In this document: in pieces, positions 55,201 through 63,515 of the stretch
How positions within the stretch are numbered: the first letter of the stretch is position 1
How the letters are laid out: every line of letters begins with the position of its first letter
Assembly (NCBI RefSeq): GCF_900186535.1
Contig: NZ_FYDE01000003.1
Coordinates: forward strand, 310,001 to 374,000
Reading direction: 5' to 3'
Origin: Marasmitruncus massiliensis
Lineage (GTDB): Bacteria > Bacillota > Clostridia > Oscillospirales > Ruminococcaceae
DNA length: 64,000 nucleotides
The notes under the pieces: generated by a model
Told to the model about the DNA's origin: nothing
The model's database searches: none
Seen by the model: only the letters and a program-made list of their open reading frames with translations
Made by a program: the position numbers and the translations under genes

Positions 55201-55960
55201 CGAGGTATTTCTGGTAAGTGTCCCGGATATAAGGGGTTTCGATCCGGACATTTTCAAGATTGGTCAAAAAAGTGGTGTGGCGGCAATGGTCGGACCAGTA
55301 GGTATCGATCATGCGGATTTCGGTGATCGTCGGGTCCCGGCGTTCCTCCTCACGGAAGTAGCGCTGGCAGAAAGCGATGTCGTCGGTATCCATGGCAAGC
55401 CCGCAGCGGCGGACAAAATCCGAAAGCCCGTCCTCATCCAGCGCCGTGAACCCGACGAGCGTCTCCACTTCGGTCGGAATCTCGTAGCGGGTGTCGAGTG
55501 TAACGGGCTTTTCCAAAGACGCAAGCCGGCTTTCCACCGGGTTGACGAGGTAATGCTTAATGGTGTCGAGCGTTTCAGGGGAAATGCCGCCGCTGAGCAC
55601 AAAAATGCGTGCGGTGCGGACGACCGGCTGCTCCTTGGCGGTGGAGAGGGAAATGCACTGCGCACAGGAATCGGCACGCTGATCAAACTGACCGGGCAGG
55701 TATTCCACAGCGAATACCTTTTCGCCGGGGCCGAACTCGGGAAACTCGTCATAGGTGACGTCCACCTGAGGCTCGGAAAAGATCGTATGCCGGGCGTTTT
55801 CAAAATCCAACGGGTCGATGTGCTCCACATCGTAGCGGTTGATCATGCGCACGCCGGAAACACAGTCCAGCATCAGCGCGGTCCGCAGATCGCTGAGGAC
55901 ACCGGACGCCTCCACCGCGAACTCCGGCTTTTTCTCCACATAAATACGATAAACGCTCAA
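52247..55960 (-). CDS. purL: Phosphoribosylformylglycinamidine synthase, large single-chain form
   Basis: 1237 residues: synthase and glutaminase in one chain, unlike the split PurS-PurL-PurQ of Bacillus. It converts FGAR, glutamine and ATP to FGAM in purine synthesis. The synthase part has GGRTGRDGCGGATGSSKSH-like phosphate loops and the DKDSM-type GGKDSMSG. The C-terminal class I glutaminase has its nucleophile Cys1077 in CGICNG and SHGEG near the His. The start is TTG at 55960 with GAGG eight bases upstream. It follows mtaB by 58 bases on the same strand with no terminator between, so the two are probably co-transcribed. No other pur gene is present. Confidence 0.97.
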   Translation of the reverse strand: MSVYRIYVEKKPEFAVEASGVLSDLRTALMLDCVSGVRMINRYDVEHIDPLDFENARHTIFSEPQVDVTYDEFPEFGPGEKVFAVEYLPGQFDQRADSCAQCISLSTAKEQPVVRTARIFVLSGGISPETLDTIKHYLVNPVESRLASLEKPVTLDTRYEIPTEVETLVGFTALDEDGLSDFVRRCGLAMDTDDIAFCQRYFREEERRDPTITEIRMIDTYWSDHCRHTTFLTNLENVRIETPYIRDTYQKYLALRAGLYKGKDKPMTLMDLAVIGAKALKAEGMLPDLDESEEINACSVKITVDVDGHDEDWLLMFKNETHNHPTEIEPFGGAATCLGGAIRDPLSGRSYVYQAMRVTGAADPTVPLSQTLAGKLPQRKIVTTAAAGYSSYGNQIGLATGHVAEVYHPGYAAKRMEIGAVIGATPADHVVRECPDPGDIVVLLGGRTGRDGCGGATGSSKSHTLESLESCGAEVQKGNAPIERKLQRLFRNGEVTRLIKRCNDFGAGGVSVAIGELADGLEINLDAVPKKYDGLDGTELAISESQERMAVVVSPENADRFIAYAHKENLEATVVAKVTETPRLVMNWNGKRIVDLSRSFLNSNGAVKHTDVEIEAPRHFVRSHPEKTLREKWLAVMEGLNVCSQKGLVERFDSTIGAGTVLMPFGGKTQLSPAQAMAAKIPVLGGETTTASLMGWGFNPDLSQCSPYHGAMNAVIESVAKVVAAGGSSRKCWLTFQEYFERTKNDPKRWGKPMAALLGALEAQLSLGIGSIGGKDSMSGSFEDLDVPPTLVSFAVSVAHTGQIVSTEFKQAGHKVYLVTPGFNENRLPDFESVKHVFRLVESLTAEGKVAAAWTLGYGGVCEGITKMCLGNRLGFDFSATFDDTALFDPIYGGFLLEAKEELPGLPCIGTVSSSYAVKYGFDSIPLEEVQERWEKKLQKVFPYLLKPEKKDVPVYSHANSAKLTSGMKIAKPRVLIPVFPGTNCEYDTARAFRLAGAEPEIFVVRNLTASDIRESVDAFARSIQGSQIIALPGGFSGGDEPDGSGKFITAFLRNPRIRDEVHELLRNRDGLMCGICNGFQALIKLGLVPYGEIRDMDETCATLTFNTIGRHQSMLVRTRIASNKSPWLMNMRPGEIHTVAISHGEGRFVAPEALIRQLADNGQIATQYVDLDGQPSLDIRFNPNNSFDAIEGITSPDGRVLGKMGHSERTAPDLYQNVEGCKFQNLFGGAVDYFIK

Positions 55961-56018
55961 TCTAACGACCTCTTTCTCTATGAGTTTAGGTATAGCGGCT
56001 TATAATTATCTTAAAAGC

Positions 56019-57308
56019 TCAGGCCAGTGAGCCTGTGCAGAAGTCGGATTCCGCCCCGCTGATTTGTACCGGGCGAATGGTACCGCGCAAATCCTCGCCG
56101 GAACGGACATGAACCGGCGTGTAATTTTCCGAGTAGCCCTCGTAGATGCCGTCCGTCACATGGCTTTCAAACAGGACGGACATGGCGCGCCCCACCTGCT
56201 TTTGCAGGAAATCCGCACGGGTGCGTTCGGTCAGTTCAATCATGCGGGTACTGCGGCTTGCCTTTTCCGCTTTTGATACCTGCTGCGACAGGACGGCGGC
56301 GCGTGTGCCGGGGCGCTGGGAATAGGCGAACACATGCACCTTTGCAAAAGCGATCTTTTCCGCAAACGCCAGTGAACGGGAAAACTCCTCTTCGTCCTCG
56401 CCGGGGAAACCGACCATGATGTCGGTGGTAATCGCGCAGTGATCAAAATGGCGGCGCAGGCTTTCTGTAATCCGGGTATATTCGGCGGTGTCGTAATGTC
56501 GGTTCATCCGCTTTAAAGTTTCGTCGCAGCCGCTTTGCAGGGAAAGATGAAACTGCGGGCACATCTGCGGCAGCGCCGCCATGCGTTCAATATCTTCGTC
56601 GGTCAGCAGTTCCGGCTCCAGGGAACCGAGCCGTACGCGTTGAATGCCTTTTGTCCGGCAGGCGAGCTCCACGGCGTCTATGAGGCGCAGACCCAGTTCC
56701 TTGCCGTAGCAGGAAAGGTTGATGCCCACCAGAACCACTTCCTGATAACCTGAGGCCGCCAAGCCGCGCAGTTCTTCGAAGAGCTCGTCCATCGGCTTGG
56801 AGCGGACCGGGCCGCGCGCGGTCGGTATAATGCAGTAGGAGCAGTAGCGTTCACAGCCATCCTCAATTTTCACAAACGCGCGGGTGCGTTCCGCAAAGCC
56901 GGCAGCGGCCATCCGTTCGAATGTTTCGCCCTTCTCATGGGGGCGGATATCGATGATCCTCTCGTCCGTCGCAAGGCAGCGGGATACCACCTTTACAAGC
57001 TCCGCGCGCCCGCGCGCGCCCATAATGATGTCCGCTTCGGGCAGCTTTTCGGCGGCGTCGGGGAAGGCCTGCGGAAAACAGCCGGTCAGCGCGACTTTCG
57101 CCGCCGGATTCTGCGATTTGAAGTGGCGCAGCATCTGGCGGGTCTTTTTGTCGCCGGTGGCGGTAACGGTACAGGAATTGATCACGTAGATATCGGCTGT
57201 TTCGTCCGGTGCGACGATATCATAGCCGTCTGCGGCAAAAAGCTGGGACAAAACTTCGGTTTCATATTGATTCACCTTGCATCCCAGTGTATAAAAAGCA
57301 ATTCTCAT
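56019..57308 (-). CDS. mtaB: tRNA t6A37 methylthiotransferase MtaB
   Basis: 429 residues from the ATG at 57308, with GGAG upstream. MtaB is a radical-SAM enzyme that turns t6A37 of tRNA into ms2t6A. The N-terminal cluster ligands are Cys10 (LGCKVNQYE), Cys46 (NSCTVT) and Cys77 (TGCFPQ); the radical-SAM cluster is Cys152, Cys156 and Cys159 (CERYCSYC). A C-terminal TRAM domain follows. TsaB and TsaE, which help make its t6A substrate, are encoded at 22-23 kb. It shares a transcript with purL. Confidence 0.95.
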   Translation of the reverse strand: MRIAFYTLGCKVNQYETEVLSQLFAADGYDIVAPDETADIYVINSCTVTATGDKKTRQMLRHFKSQNPAAKVALTGCFPQAFPDAAEKLPEADIIMGARGRAELVKVVSRCLATDERIIDIRPHEKGETFERMAAAGFAERTRAFVKIEDGCERYCSYCIIPTARGPVRSKPMDELFEELRGLAASGYQEVVLVGINLSCYGKELGLRLIDAVELACRTKGIQRVRLGSLEPELLTDEDIERMAALPQMCPQFHLSLQSGCDETLKRMNRHYDTAEYTRITESLRRHFDHCAITTDIMVGFPGEDEEEFSRSLAFAEKIAFAKVHVFAYSQRPGTRAAVLSQQVSKAEKASRSTRMIELTERTRADFLQKQVGRAMSVLFESHVTDGIYEGYSENYTPVHVRSGEDLRGTIRPVQISGAESDFCTGSLA

Positions 57309-57399
57309 TGTATACTCCATCCAAATAAGATTCAACATCTATATTAATAATGCACAAACAAGATGGCAAAATTTTCGTATTCTACAGATAACTACACAT

Positions 57400-57428
57400 A
57401 TTATAATGAATTTTAGAAACAATTACAA
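57400..57428 (-). promoter_or_regulatory. Promoter of mtaB-purL
   Basis: On the minus strand TTGTAA (57423-57428), 17-bp spacer, TATAAT (57400-57405). Its -35 is only eight bases from the -35 of the divergent HPr-like gene. Confidence 0.75.
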
Positions 57429-57435
57429 TTAGCAG

Positions 57436-57464
57436 TTGACTTAAAGAAACCGCACTGTTATATT
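57436..57464 (+). promoter_or_regulatory. Promoter of the HPr-like gene
   Basis: TTGACT at 57436-57441, 17-bp spacer, TATATT at 57459-57464. Confidence 0.75.
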
Positions 57465-57521
57465 GTATTTGTAGTTAAAACATAAATAAGTAATATCTCT
57501 GGAATTTAAGGAGGCAACATG

Positions 57522-57755
57522 ATGAAATCTACAGTAATTAAGCTTGATACCATCAACGATGTGAAGAATTTTGTGAATACTGTTTCCAAGTACGACTTTG
57601 ACGTGGATTTGGTTTCCGGAAGATATGCGGTCGATGCAAAATCGATTATGGGCATTTTTTCGCTTGATCTGGCAAAACCCATTAAGGTTGAGATCTATTC
57701 CGACAACTGCCAGCAGTTTTTGGATGAGATCAAGGGCTTTGTTCAGGAAGCTTAA
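57522..57755 (+). CDS. HPr-like protein lacking the catalytic histidine
   Basis: 77 residues, the size and fold pattern of the PTS phosphocarrier HPr. The second half matches well: AKSIMGIFSLDL contains a Ser (Ser41) at the place of the regulatory Ser46. The GLHARP motif with His15 is missing; the region reads DTINDVKNF instead. It therefore cannot carry PTS phosphate in the usual way. Like Crh of Bacillus it might act as a regulator through Ser41, but binding to CcpA is not shown by the sequence. AGGAGG is seven bases before the second of two ATGs, which I chose. It has its own promoter and terminator. Confidence 0.85.
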   Translation: MKSTVIKLDTINDVKNFVNTVSKYDFDVDLVSGRYAVDAKSIMGIFSLDLAKPIKVEIYSDNCQQFLDEIKGFVQEA

Positions 57756-57764
57756 TACAGTTGC

Positions 57765-57796
57765 AAAAAGCGCAGCTCAGGAGCTGCGCTTTTTTT
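57765..57796 (+). terminator. Terminator of the HPr-like gene
   Basis: A perfect 14-bp stem (57765-57778 with 57781-57794) ending in seven T. Confidence 0.93.
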
Positions 57797-57893
57797 GCGC
57801 CGGCTGCTGCGGCTGATTTTGCCCTGGCGTGCCGACATGTTTTGTCCTATCCATGCATACACATGTACTATTCTGATGGGAGAGGTGTACGCA

Positions 57894-59069
57894 ATGGGAA
57901 AACGGTTGGCGGCGGCTTTGACCGCGGCGCTTGTGCTTTGCGCGGGCGGCGTGCCGGCTTTGGCGGAGGATGTAGCGGACATAACCGCTTTGGAAACAGC
58001 AGCAAAGGTCGACGACAGCTTTCCGGCGAAATCGGCAATTTTGATCGAACAGGAAACCGGCCGGGTGCTGTTTGAGAAAAACGCGGATGAACAACTCCCG
58101 CCCGCGTCTATTACCAAGATCATGACCCTTTTACTGACAATGGAAGCGCTGGACAGCGGAAGAATTACACTGGACGATATGGTTACCTGCTCGGAGCACG
58201 CGCAGTCGATGGGCGGCAGCCAGATCTGGTTTGAAGAAGGGGAACAGCTTTCGGTGGACGATCTTCTGAAGGCTACGGCAATTTCCAGCGCGAACGACGC
58301 CTCAGTTGCGCTGGGCGAATATCTGGCGGGCAGCGAGGATGCGTTTGTTGAACAGATGAACGAGAGGGCTCGTCAGCTGGGAATGACAAATACCATTTTC
58401 GTAAACGCGTCGGGGCTTGATGCCGAGGGGCATCTGACTACGGCGCGTGATATCGCCACGATGAGCCGCGAGCTTCTGAACCACCCGCTGATTACGAATT
58501 ATTCCAGCGTCTGGATCAGTGAACTCCGGGACGGCAAGACCCAATTGGTGAACACCAACAAGCTGGTGCGGTTTTATGACGGCTGTACCGGGCTGAAAAC
58601 AGGGACGACAAACGGTGCCGGGAGCTGCCTGGCCGCAAGCGCCACCCGGAAAGGGATGTCGCTGGTTGCCGTGACTCTTGGCAGCGCCACCTCCGCAGAC
58701 CGGTTTTCCGCCGCACGGGGGCTATTGGACTACGGCTTCTCAAATTATGCCCGCGTGGAACTGCCGGCGCTGGAAAATCTCGCTCCGGTGAAAGTAAAAG
58801 GCGGTGTGGAACAGCAGGTAGAGGTTGTCTGCGAGCCGCCCAAGGCAGTGATTGTCCGCAGTGCCGACAAAGACAAAATTGAACAGGAAGCCAAGATTTT
58901 GCCGGATGTGGAGGCACCGGTGGAAGAAGGGCAGGTGCTTGGAAAGGTGGTCGTACATGTGGGAGACGAGACAATCTGTGAATATCAGCTGCTGGCCGCG
59001 CTCCCTGTGGCAAAGATGACCTTTTTCAAGGCATTCGGAAAGCTGTTTAATAACCTGATCAGTATGTGA
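57894..59069 (+). CDS. D-alanyl-D-alanine carboxypeptidase (DacF/PBP5 type)
   Basis: 391 residues from the ATG at 57894, which follows GAGAGG and opens a signal peptide ending near PALAED. Active-site motifs are SITK (Ser72, Lys75), SAN (132-134) and KTG (235-237), so it should trim D-Ala from stem peptides. A PBP5-like beta-rich C-terminal domain (about 285-365) precedes an amphipathic or membrane tail (MTFFKAFGKLFNNLISM). It is shorter and lacks the Ser-rich linker of the paralogue at 47.4-48.9 kb. One of the two could be the sporulation-specific DacF; the sequence does not decide. Confidence 0.93.
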   Translation: MGKRLAAALTAALVLCAGGVPALAEDVADITALETAAKVDDSFPAKSAILIEQETGRVLFEKNADEQLPPASITKIMTLLLTMEALDSGRITLDDMVTCSEHAQSMGGSQIWFEEGEQLSVDDLLKATAISSANDASVALGEYLAGSEDAFVEQMNERARQLGMTNTIFVNASGLDAEGHLTTARDIATMSRELLNHPLITNYSSVWISELRDGKTQLVNTNKLVRFYDGCTGLKTGTTNGAGSCLAASATRKGMSLVAVTLGSATSADRFSAARGLLDYGFSNYARVELPALENLAPVKVKGGVEQQVEVVCEPPKAVIVRSADKDKIEQEAKILPDVEAPVEEGQVLGKVVVHVGDETICEYQLLAALPVAKMTFFKAFGKLFNNLISM

Positions 59070-59075
59070 CAAAAG

Positions 59076-59110
59076 ACTATCCCGGGCTTTATGGCCGGGA
59101 TAGTTTCCTT
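59076..59110 (+). terminator. Terminator of the carboxypeptidase gene
   Basis: A 10-bp perfect stem (59076-59085 with 59095-59104) and a short T-rich tail. Confidence 0.8.
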
Positions 59111-59274
59111 CCTGTAAGAATTTCGACAATTCTTAGCAGAATTGCTATGGAAATTTCATATTGTTGACTTGAAATGGAAGAACAAATAAGGTAAAATGTG
59201 TGTAAGAAACAGTTCCTCCGCACAGGTTTGGCTTGTGCGTTTTGTACAATAACCTAGAGGAAGGAAGAGACAAA

Positions 59275-60612
59275 ATGGGAATGAAGCTGAATATCAGGCA
59301 TGTGAAAAATTTTATTGCAGAGCACGAGCTGGAAGCAATCGCGCCGCAGGTAAAAGCCGCGCATCGGGTGCTGACTGAAAAAACCGGGCTCGGCAATGAT
59401 TTTCTGGGCTGGCTGACGCTCCCGCAGGACTATGACAGGGAAGAATTTGCCCGTATCAAGGCGGCCGCGCAAAAAATCCGCTCAGACAGCGATGTGCTTC
59501 TCGTGATCGGGATCGGCGGCTCTTATCTGGGCGCGAGGGCGGCGCTGGAGCTGCTCAAATCCCCGTTCTATAACAGCATGAAAAAGGATACCCCCGAAAT
59601 CTACTTTGTCGGCAACAGCATCAGCCCCGACTATCTGAATACCATGATTGGGCTGTGCGAAGGCAAACGGGTTTCGGTGAATGTGATATCAAAGTCAGGC
59701 ACAACCACCGAGCCGGCGCTGGCATTCCGCGTTTTCCGCGAAATGCTCGAACAGCGCTATGGAAAGGAGGGCGCTAAGGAACGCATCTACGCGACCACAG
59801 ACCGTTCACGCGGCACGCTGAAGGAACTTTCCGACAGGGAAGGGTATCAGACCTTTGTCATTGCGGATGATGTGGGCGGACGCTATTCGGTTCTTACCGC
59901 GGTTGGTCTGCTGACCATGGCTGTCGCAGGAATCGATATTGACGCCGTCATGACGGGCGCGCGGCAGGCAATGGAGGATTTTTCGGGTGATGACCTGTTT
60001 TCCAATGACTGCTACAAATATGCTGCCTGCCGCAATATCCTTTACCGCAAGGGCAAGCAGATTGAACTGCTGGTAAGCTATGAACCCGCGTTTGCCATGA
60101 TGAACGAATGGTTCAAGCAGCTGTTCGGCGAAAGCGAGGGCAAGGACCACAAAGGGCTTTTCCCGGCATCCGTGGTGTTCTCCACCGATTTGCATTCCAT
60201 GGGGCAGTATATTCAGGAAGGCAGCCGGACCCTGTTTGAGACGGTCGTGGATATTGGAAAACCACAAAAGGATTTCTTTGTAAAAGATGACCCCGAAAAT
60301 CTGGATGGACTCAATTTTCTGTCCAATCAGGAAATGTCCATCGTAAACCGGAAAGCAATGCAGGGAACTGTTCTCGCGCATACAGAGGGCGGCGTCCCCA
60401 ACCTGATTCTGGAGATTCCGGAAATCAACGCATTTGAGTTTGGCTATATGGTTTATTTCTTTGAAAAAGCCTGTGCTGTCAGCGGCTATCTGCTTGGTGT
60501 CAATCCGTTTAACCAGCCGGGTGTGGAAAACTATAAGAAAAACATGTTTGCTTTGCTTGGCAAACCGGGTTATGAAGCCCGCAGAGCTGAGCTGGAAGCC
60601 GGGCTGAAGTGA
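59275..60612 (+). CDS. pgi: Glucose-6-phosphate isomerase
   Basis: 445 residues, the short Gram-positive type. It interconverts glucose 6-phosphate and fructose 6-phosphate. Family marks are [15 protein letters not shown] (about 83-97), [15 protein letters not shown] (about 140-154), the [13 protein letters not shown] signature (about 201-213) and the C-terminal [13 protein letters not shown]. The start at 59275 has AGGAAGGA before it; upstream in-frame codons lack such a site. A weak TTGACT lies at 59164 without a good -10. The P-loop gene follows 50 bases later. Confidence 0.97.
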   Translation: MGMKLNIRHVKNFIAEHELEAIAPQVKAAHRVLTEKTGLGNDFLGWLTLPQDYDREEFARIKAAAQKIRSDSDVLLVIGIGGSYLGARAALELLKSPFYNSMKKDTPEIYFVGNSISPDYLNTMIGLCEGKRVSVNVISKSGTTTEPALAFRVFREMLEQRYGKEGAKERIYATTDRSRGTLKELSDREGYQTFVIADDVGGRYSVLTAVGLLTMAVAGIDIDAVMTGARQAMEDFSGDDLFSNDCYKYAACRNILYRKGKQIELLVSYEPAFAMMNEWFKQLFGESEGKDHKGLFPASVVFSTDLHSMGQYIQEGSRTLFETVVDIGKPQKDFFVKDDPENLDGLNFLSNQEMSIVNRKAMQGTVLAHTEGGVPNLILEIPEINAFEFGYMVYFFEKACAVSGYLLGVNPFNQPGVENYKKNMFALLGKPGYEARRAELEAGLK

Positions 60613-60662
60613 GCTGGAAAGAAGTCCATACTATAAATAAATTGATATTGGAGGAATTTCAC

Positions 60663-61073
60663 ATGATTAAATTAATCGTCGGCAACAAAGGCTCGGGCAA
60701 AACCAAAACCTTGATCAATATGGTGAACGAGGCGGCCAAGACTTCAAAGGGCAACGTCGTTTGCGTGGAAAAGGGAAATACCCTGACCTTTGATGTGAGC
60801 CATCAGGCGCGCCTGATCGATATTGACACCTATGGCGTTTCCGGTTTTGACGCGTTCTACGGCTTCTTCTGCGGCCTGTTTGCCGGCAACTATGATATTA
60901 CGGAAGTATTTGTCGATGCTACCTTTAAGATCGGCGGCAAAGACTATCTGGCGTTTGCCATTATGGTGGAAAAGCTTGCAAAGCTGCTGGATGACAATGG
61001 GGCGACCATGACCTTTACGGTTTCCTGCGGCAAGGACGACCTGCCTGAGCGGATTCACCAGTACATTATCTGA
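60663..61073 (+). CDS. Small P-loop protein of unknown function
   Basis: 136 residues. A Walker A motif, GNKGSGKT (7-14), opens the protein. A possible Walker B is ITEVFVDATF (about 79-88). Homologues are widespread in related clostridia and sometimes carry the misleading name twitching motility protein PilT; no pilus gene is near and the protein has no PIN or PilT features. A nucleotide-binding function is likely, its role unknown. GGAGGA precedes the ATG at 60663. It is transcribed after pgi and ends at a strong terminator. Confidence 0.8.
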   Translation: MIKLIVGNKGSGKTKTLINMVNEAAKTSKGNVVCVEKGNTLTFDVSHQARLIDIDTYGVSGFDAFYGFFCGLFAGNYDITEVFVDATFKIGGKDYLAFAIMVEKLAKLLDDNGATMTFTVSCGKDDLPERIHQYII

Positions 61074-61129
61074 TGGAGCGCTGCTGCCCGTGTTCCCGGC
61101 TGAAAGAATACCGGAACCGCGCAGATATA

Positions 61130-61166
61130 AAAGGAAATGCCCGCGTCAGGCGGGCATTTCCTTTTG
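61130..61166 (+). terminator. Terminator of pgi and the P-loop gene
   Basis: A perfect 15-bp stem (61130-61144 with 61150-61164) ending in T. Confidence 0.9.
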
Positions 61167-61242
61167 CCGGTACTATGAAAAAAGAAATTCCTTAGATTGT
61201 TTAAAAGTTTGATAGTTCGGGCACCTTTTCATGAGAGGATGC

Positions 61243-61271
61243 TTGACAAGCAGGGCTAAACCGACTATAAT
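61243..61271 (+). promoter_or_regulatory. Sigma-A promoter of DUF177-rpmF
   Basis: Perfect consensus: TTGACA at 61243-61248, 17-bp spacer, TATAAT at 61266-61271. The leader is about 80 bases. Confidence 0.9.
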
Positions 61272-61355
61272 AATCTGCGTGACATTTGTGAGGGGGGCAC
61301 TGCGCCCCGACTTGCTGATGTGAGCCCCTGCGCGAGACCGAACGGAGGAAACCGC

Positions 61356-61853
61356 ATGATCATTGACCTTTCCAAACTGTTTGACAACGAGGGCGAATCA
61401 GCCGGAATTGCCTGTGCGCTTGATTTGGGCAATGTTGCCCGATGGGGAAGGAAACTGTTCGACGGGCCGGTGAAAGTGACCGGCCGGGCGGAAAACCGTG
61501 CCGGAATCGTTAGCGTAAGCTATGCGGCAGACTTTATCCTCGATGTGGTGTGCGATCGGTGTCTTACGTCGCTTGCCCGTCCATGGCGGATGGAGTTTTC
61601 ACACATCATGGTTTTATCCCTGAACCGTGAGGACAACGATGAGTTTATAGTAATACCGGACGGACGGCTTGATTTGGCAGAGCTTGTTTCCTCCGATATT
61701 CTCCTCGAACTCCCCACTTCGATTTTGTGTGACGAAGGCTGCAAGGGGCTGTGTCCTGTCTGCGGCAAAAACCTGAACAACGGCGACTGCGGCTGTAAGC
61801 GCAAGCCACGTGACCCGCGGCTCGATAAGCTTCGGGAACTGCTGCAGGAATAA
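61356..61853 (+). CDS. DUF177 (YceD-like) protein
   Basis: 165 residues from the ATG at 61356, with GGAGG eight to nine bases upstream. YceD-family proteins are linked to 23S rRNA levels and large-subunit assembly; their gene almost always precedes rpmF, as here. Conserved cysteines occur in CDRC (about 65-68) and in the C-terminal CDEGCKGLCPVCGKNLNNGD, which probably bind zinc. The segment LDLAELVSSDILLELP is a family mark. A single hairpin-free gap of 73 bases leads to rpmF. Confidence 0.9.
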   Translation: MIIDLSKLFDNEGESAGIACALDLGNVARWGRKLFDGPVKVTGRAENRAGIVSVSYAADFILDVVCDRCLTSLARPWRMEFSHIMVLSLNREDNDEFIVIPDGRLDLAELVSSDILLELPTSILCDEGCKGLCPVCGKNLNNGDCGCKRKPRDPRLDKLRELLQE

Positions 61854-61926
61854 CGGCAAAAAGTGGTGCCTGTGCGCAGGCACAGGCAATCCTGTTATAT
61901 TATTGATTTGAAGGGGGTGCCATAAA

Positions 61927-62109
61927 ATGGCAGTACCAAAGAGAAAGAGTTCCAAAGCGCGCAAGAACAAAAGGCGTTCCAACGTCTGGAAGCTGGATGC
62001 CCCTGCATTTTCAAAATGCACACACTGCGGAGAGCTGAAGGCTCCTCATCAGGTTTGCGGAAACTGCGGTTACTACAAAGACAAAGAAGTAATCAAGGTC
62101 GAGGCCTAA
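61927..62109 (+). CDS. rpmF: 50S ribosomal protein L32
   Basis: 60 residues. It starts MAVPKRKSSKARKNKRR, the standard basic N-terminus of L32, and has a zinc ribbon with CTHCGE and CGNCG. This is the zinc-binding form, in line with the zinc form of L33 at 42.7 kb. GGGGGTG precedes the ATG. It ends its unit before a strong hairpin. Confidence 0.97.
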   Translation: MAVPKRKSSKARKNKRRSNVWKLDAPAFSKCTHCGELKAPHQVCGNCGYYKDKEVIKVEA

Positions 62110-62123
62110 TCCATAGTGAGTTC

Positions 62124-62161
62124 AACGGAGGTGGAAGGTTTTCCGCCTCCGTTTTCTTTTT
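62124..62161 (+). terminator. Terminator of DUF177-rpmF
   Basis: A 13-bp stem (62124-62136 with 62141-62153, one G-U) and a T-rich tail. Confidence 0.9.
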
Positions 62162-62194
62162 CCTGTGGGTTGCAATTCGAATGGGAGAAAAACA

Positions 62195-63496
62195 ATGCCA
62201 GTTCTGATTCAGTCGGTGGAGCCGGGTTCCCATGCGGACCGCGCGGGGATTCTCGCGGGGGATGTTCTGGTCGCCATTGATGAAAGTGAGATTAACGACG
62301 TGCTGGATTACCGGTTTTATGTGACCAGCCGGAAAATTGCGCTGCACCTGCTTCGTTCGGGTGCGCCTTTTTCTGCATCCCTGCAAAAGGGAGAATACGA
62401 AGATATCGGGCTGGAGTTTGAAACTTATTTGATGGATAAACAGCATGCGTGCAAAAATAAATGCGTGTTCTGCTTTGTGGACCAGATGCCGAAGGGAATG
62501 CGCAAATCCCTGTATTTCAAAGACGACGACAGCAGGATGTCGTTTCTATTCGGCAACTATATTACGCTTACCAACTTGACGGATGCGGATATCGACCGTA
62601 TTATAAAGATGAAGATTTCTCCGGTGAATATCTCGGTGCATACAACCGACCCGGCGCTGCGCGTCAAAATGATGAAAAATCCGGCGGCCGCGGACAGCCT
62701 TCGTTTTATAGAAAGACTGTGTGAAGCGGGCATTCAGGTCAACAGTCAATTGGTGCTGTGCCCGGGGCTGAATGACGGCCCTGCGCTGGAGCGCACCCTG
62801 AGGGACCTAGGCGCGCTGTATCCCAACCTGCAGAGCATCGCATGCGTTCCTGTGGGGCTCACCCGTTACCGGGAGAATCTTCCGGCGTTACAGCCGTATG
62901 ATCGGGAACGCGCCGCGCGGACAATTGAGATCATCCATCGGTTTGCTGAAGAAATGCTGGAAAAACACGGCGAGCGTGTGGCATATCCTTCCGATGAATT
63001 TTTCCTGAAAGCGAAGCGGCCGCTGCCGCCGCCGAAGTATTACGGGAGATTTGATCAGTTGGAGGATGGTGTCGGCGTTCTGGCGCTTCTGGAAAGCGAG
63101 TTTATGGACGCGATGGAGCAAGACGACGGTTCCGATGCCCGCGCCGACTTGACAGTTCTCACCGGCACAGCGGCATATCCGACGCTTCAGGCTCTTGCCG
63201 GACGCGCCATGTCTAAAAAACCGGAGCTGAAAATTGAAGTGCATGCGATTGTAAACCGGTTTTTCGGGGAATCTATTAATGTGGCCGGTCTTATCACCGG
63301 GCAGGATATCGTCGCGCAGATGAAAGGCAGACGGATTGGCAGTCAGGTGCTTCTCCCGTCGGTTATGCTGCGGCGCGAGCGGGACAAATTTTTGGACGAC
63401 ATGACGGTGGAACAGCTGGAAGCCGCGCTCGGCGCGCCTGTGAAACCGGTGGACAACGACGGCTGGCAGCTTTATGATGCCATGACCGGCAGATGA
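62195..63496 (+). CDS. DUF512 protein: PDZ plus radical-SAM-like domains
   Basis: 433 residues from the ATG at 62195, which has GGGAG seven bases upstream. A PDZ-like N-terminus ([19 protein letters not shown]) precedes a radical-SAM-type cluster, Cys86, Cys90 and Cys93 (CKNKCVFC), and the DUF512 domain (about 300-425). The enzyme's reaction is not known. The gene lies 19 bases before der, a strongly conserved order in clostridia, which suggests a ribosome- or GTPase-linked role, though this is only context. Confidence 0.92.
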   Translation: MPVLIQSVEPGSHADRAGILAGDVLVAIDESEINDVLDYRFYVTSRKIALHLLRSGAPFSASLQKGEYEDIGLEFETYLMDKQHACKNKCVFCFVDQMPKGMRKSLYFKDDDSRMSFLFGNYITLTNLTDADIDRIIKMKISPVNISVHTTDPALRVKMMKNPAAADSLRFIERLCEAGIQVNSQLVLCPGLNDGPALERTLRDLGALYPNLQSIACVPVGLTRYRENLPALQPYDRERAARTIEIIHRFAEEMLEKHGERVAYPSDEFFLKAKRPLPPPKYYGRFDQLEDGVGVLALLESEFMDAMEQDDGSDARADLTVLTGTAAYPTLQALAGRAMSKKPELKIEVHAIVNRFFGESINVAGLITGQDIVAQMKGRRIGSQVLLPSVMLRRERDKFLDDMTVEQLEAALGAPVKPVDNDGWQLYDAMTGR

Positions 63497-63515
63497 GAAA
63501 GATGGAGGAAACAGG

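Noticed and set aside
60663-61073. PilT/twitching motility annotation
   Set aside because: There are no PilT motifs beyond a Walker A, the protein is far too short, and no pilus genes are nearby.
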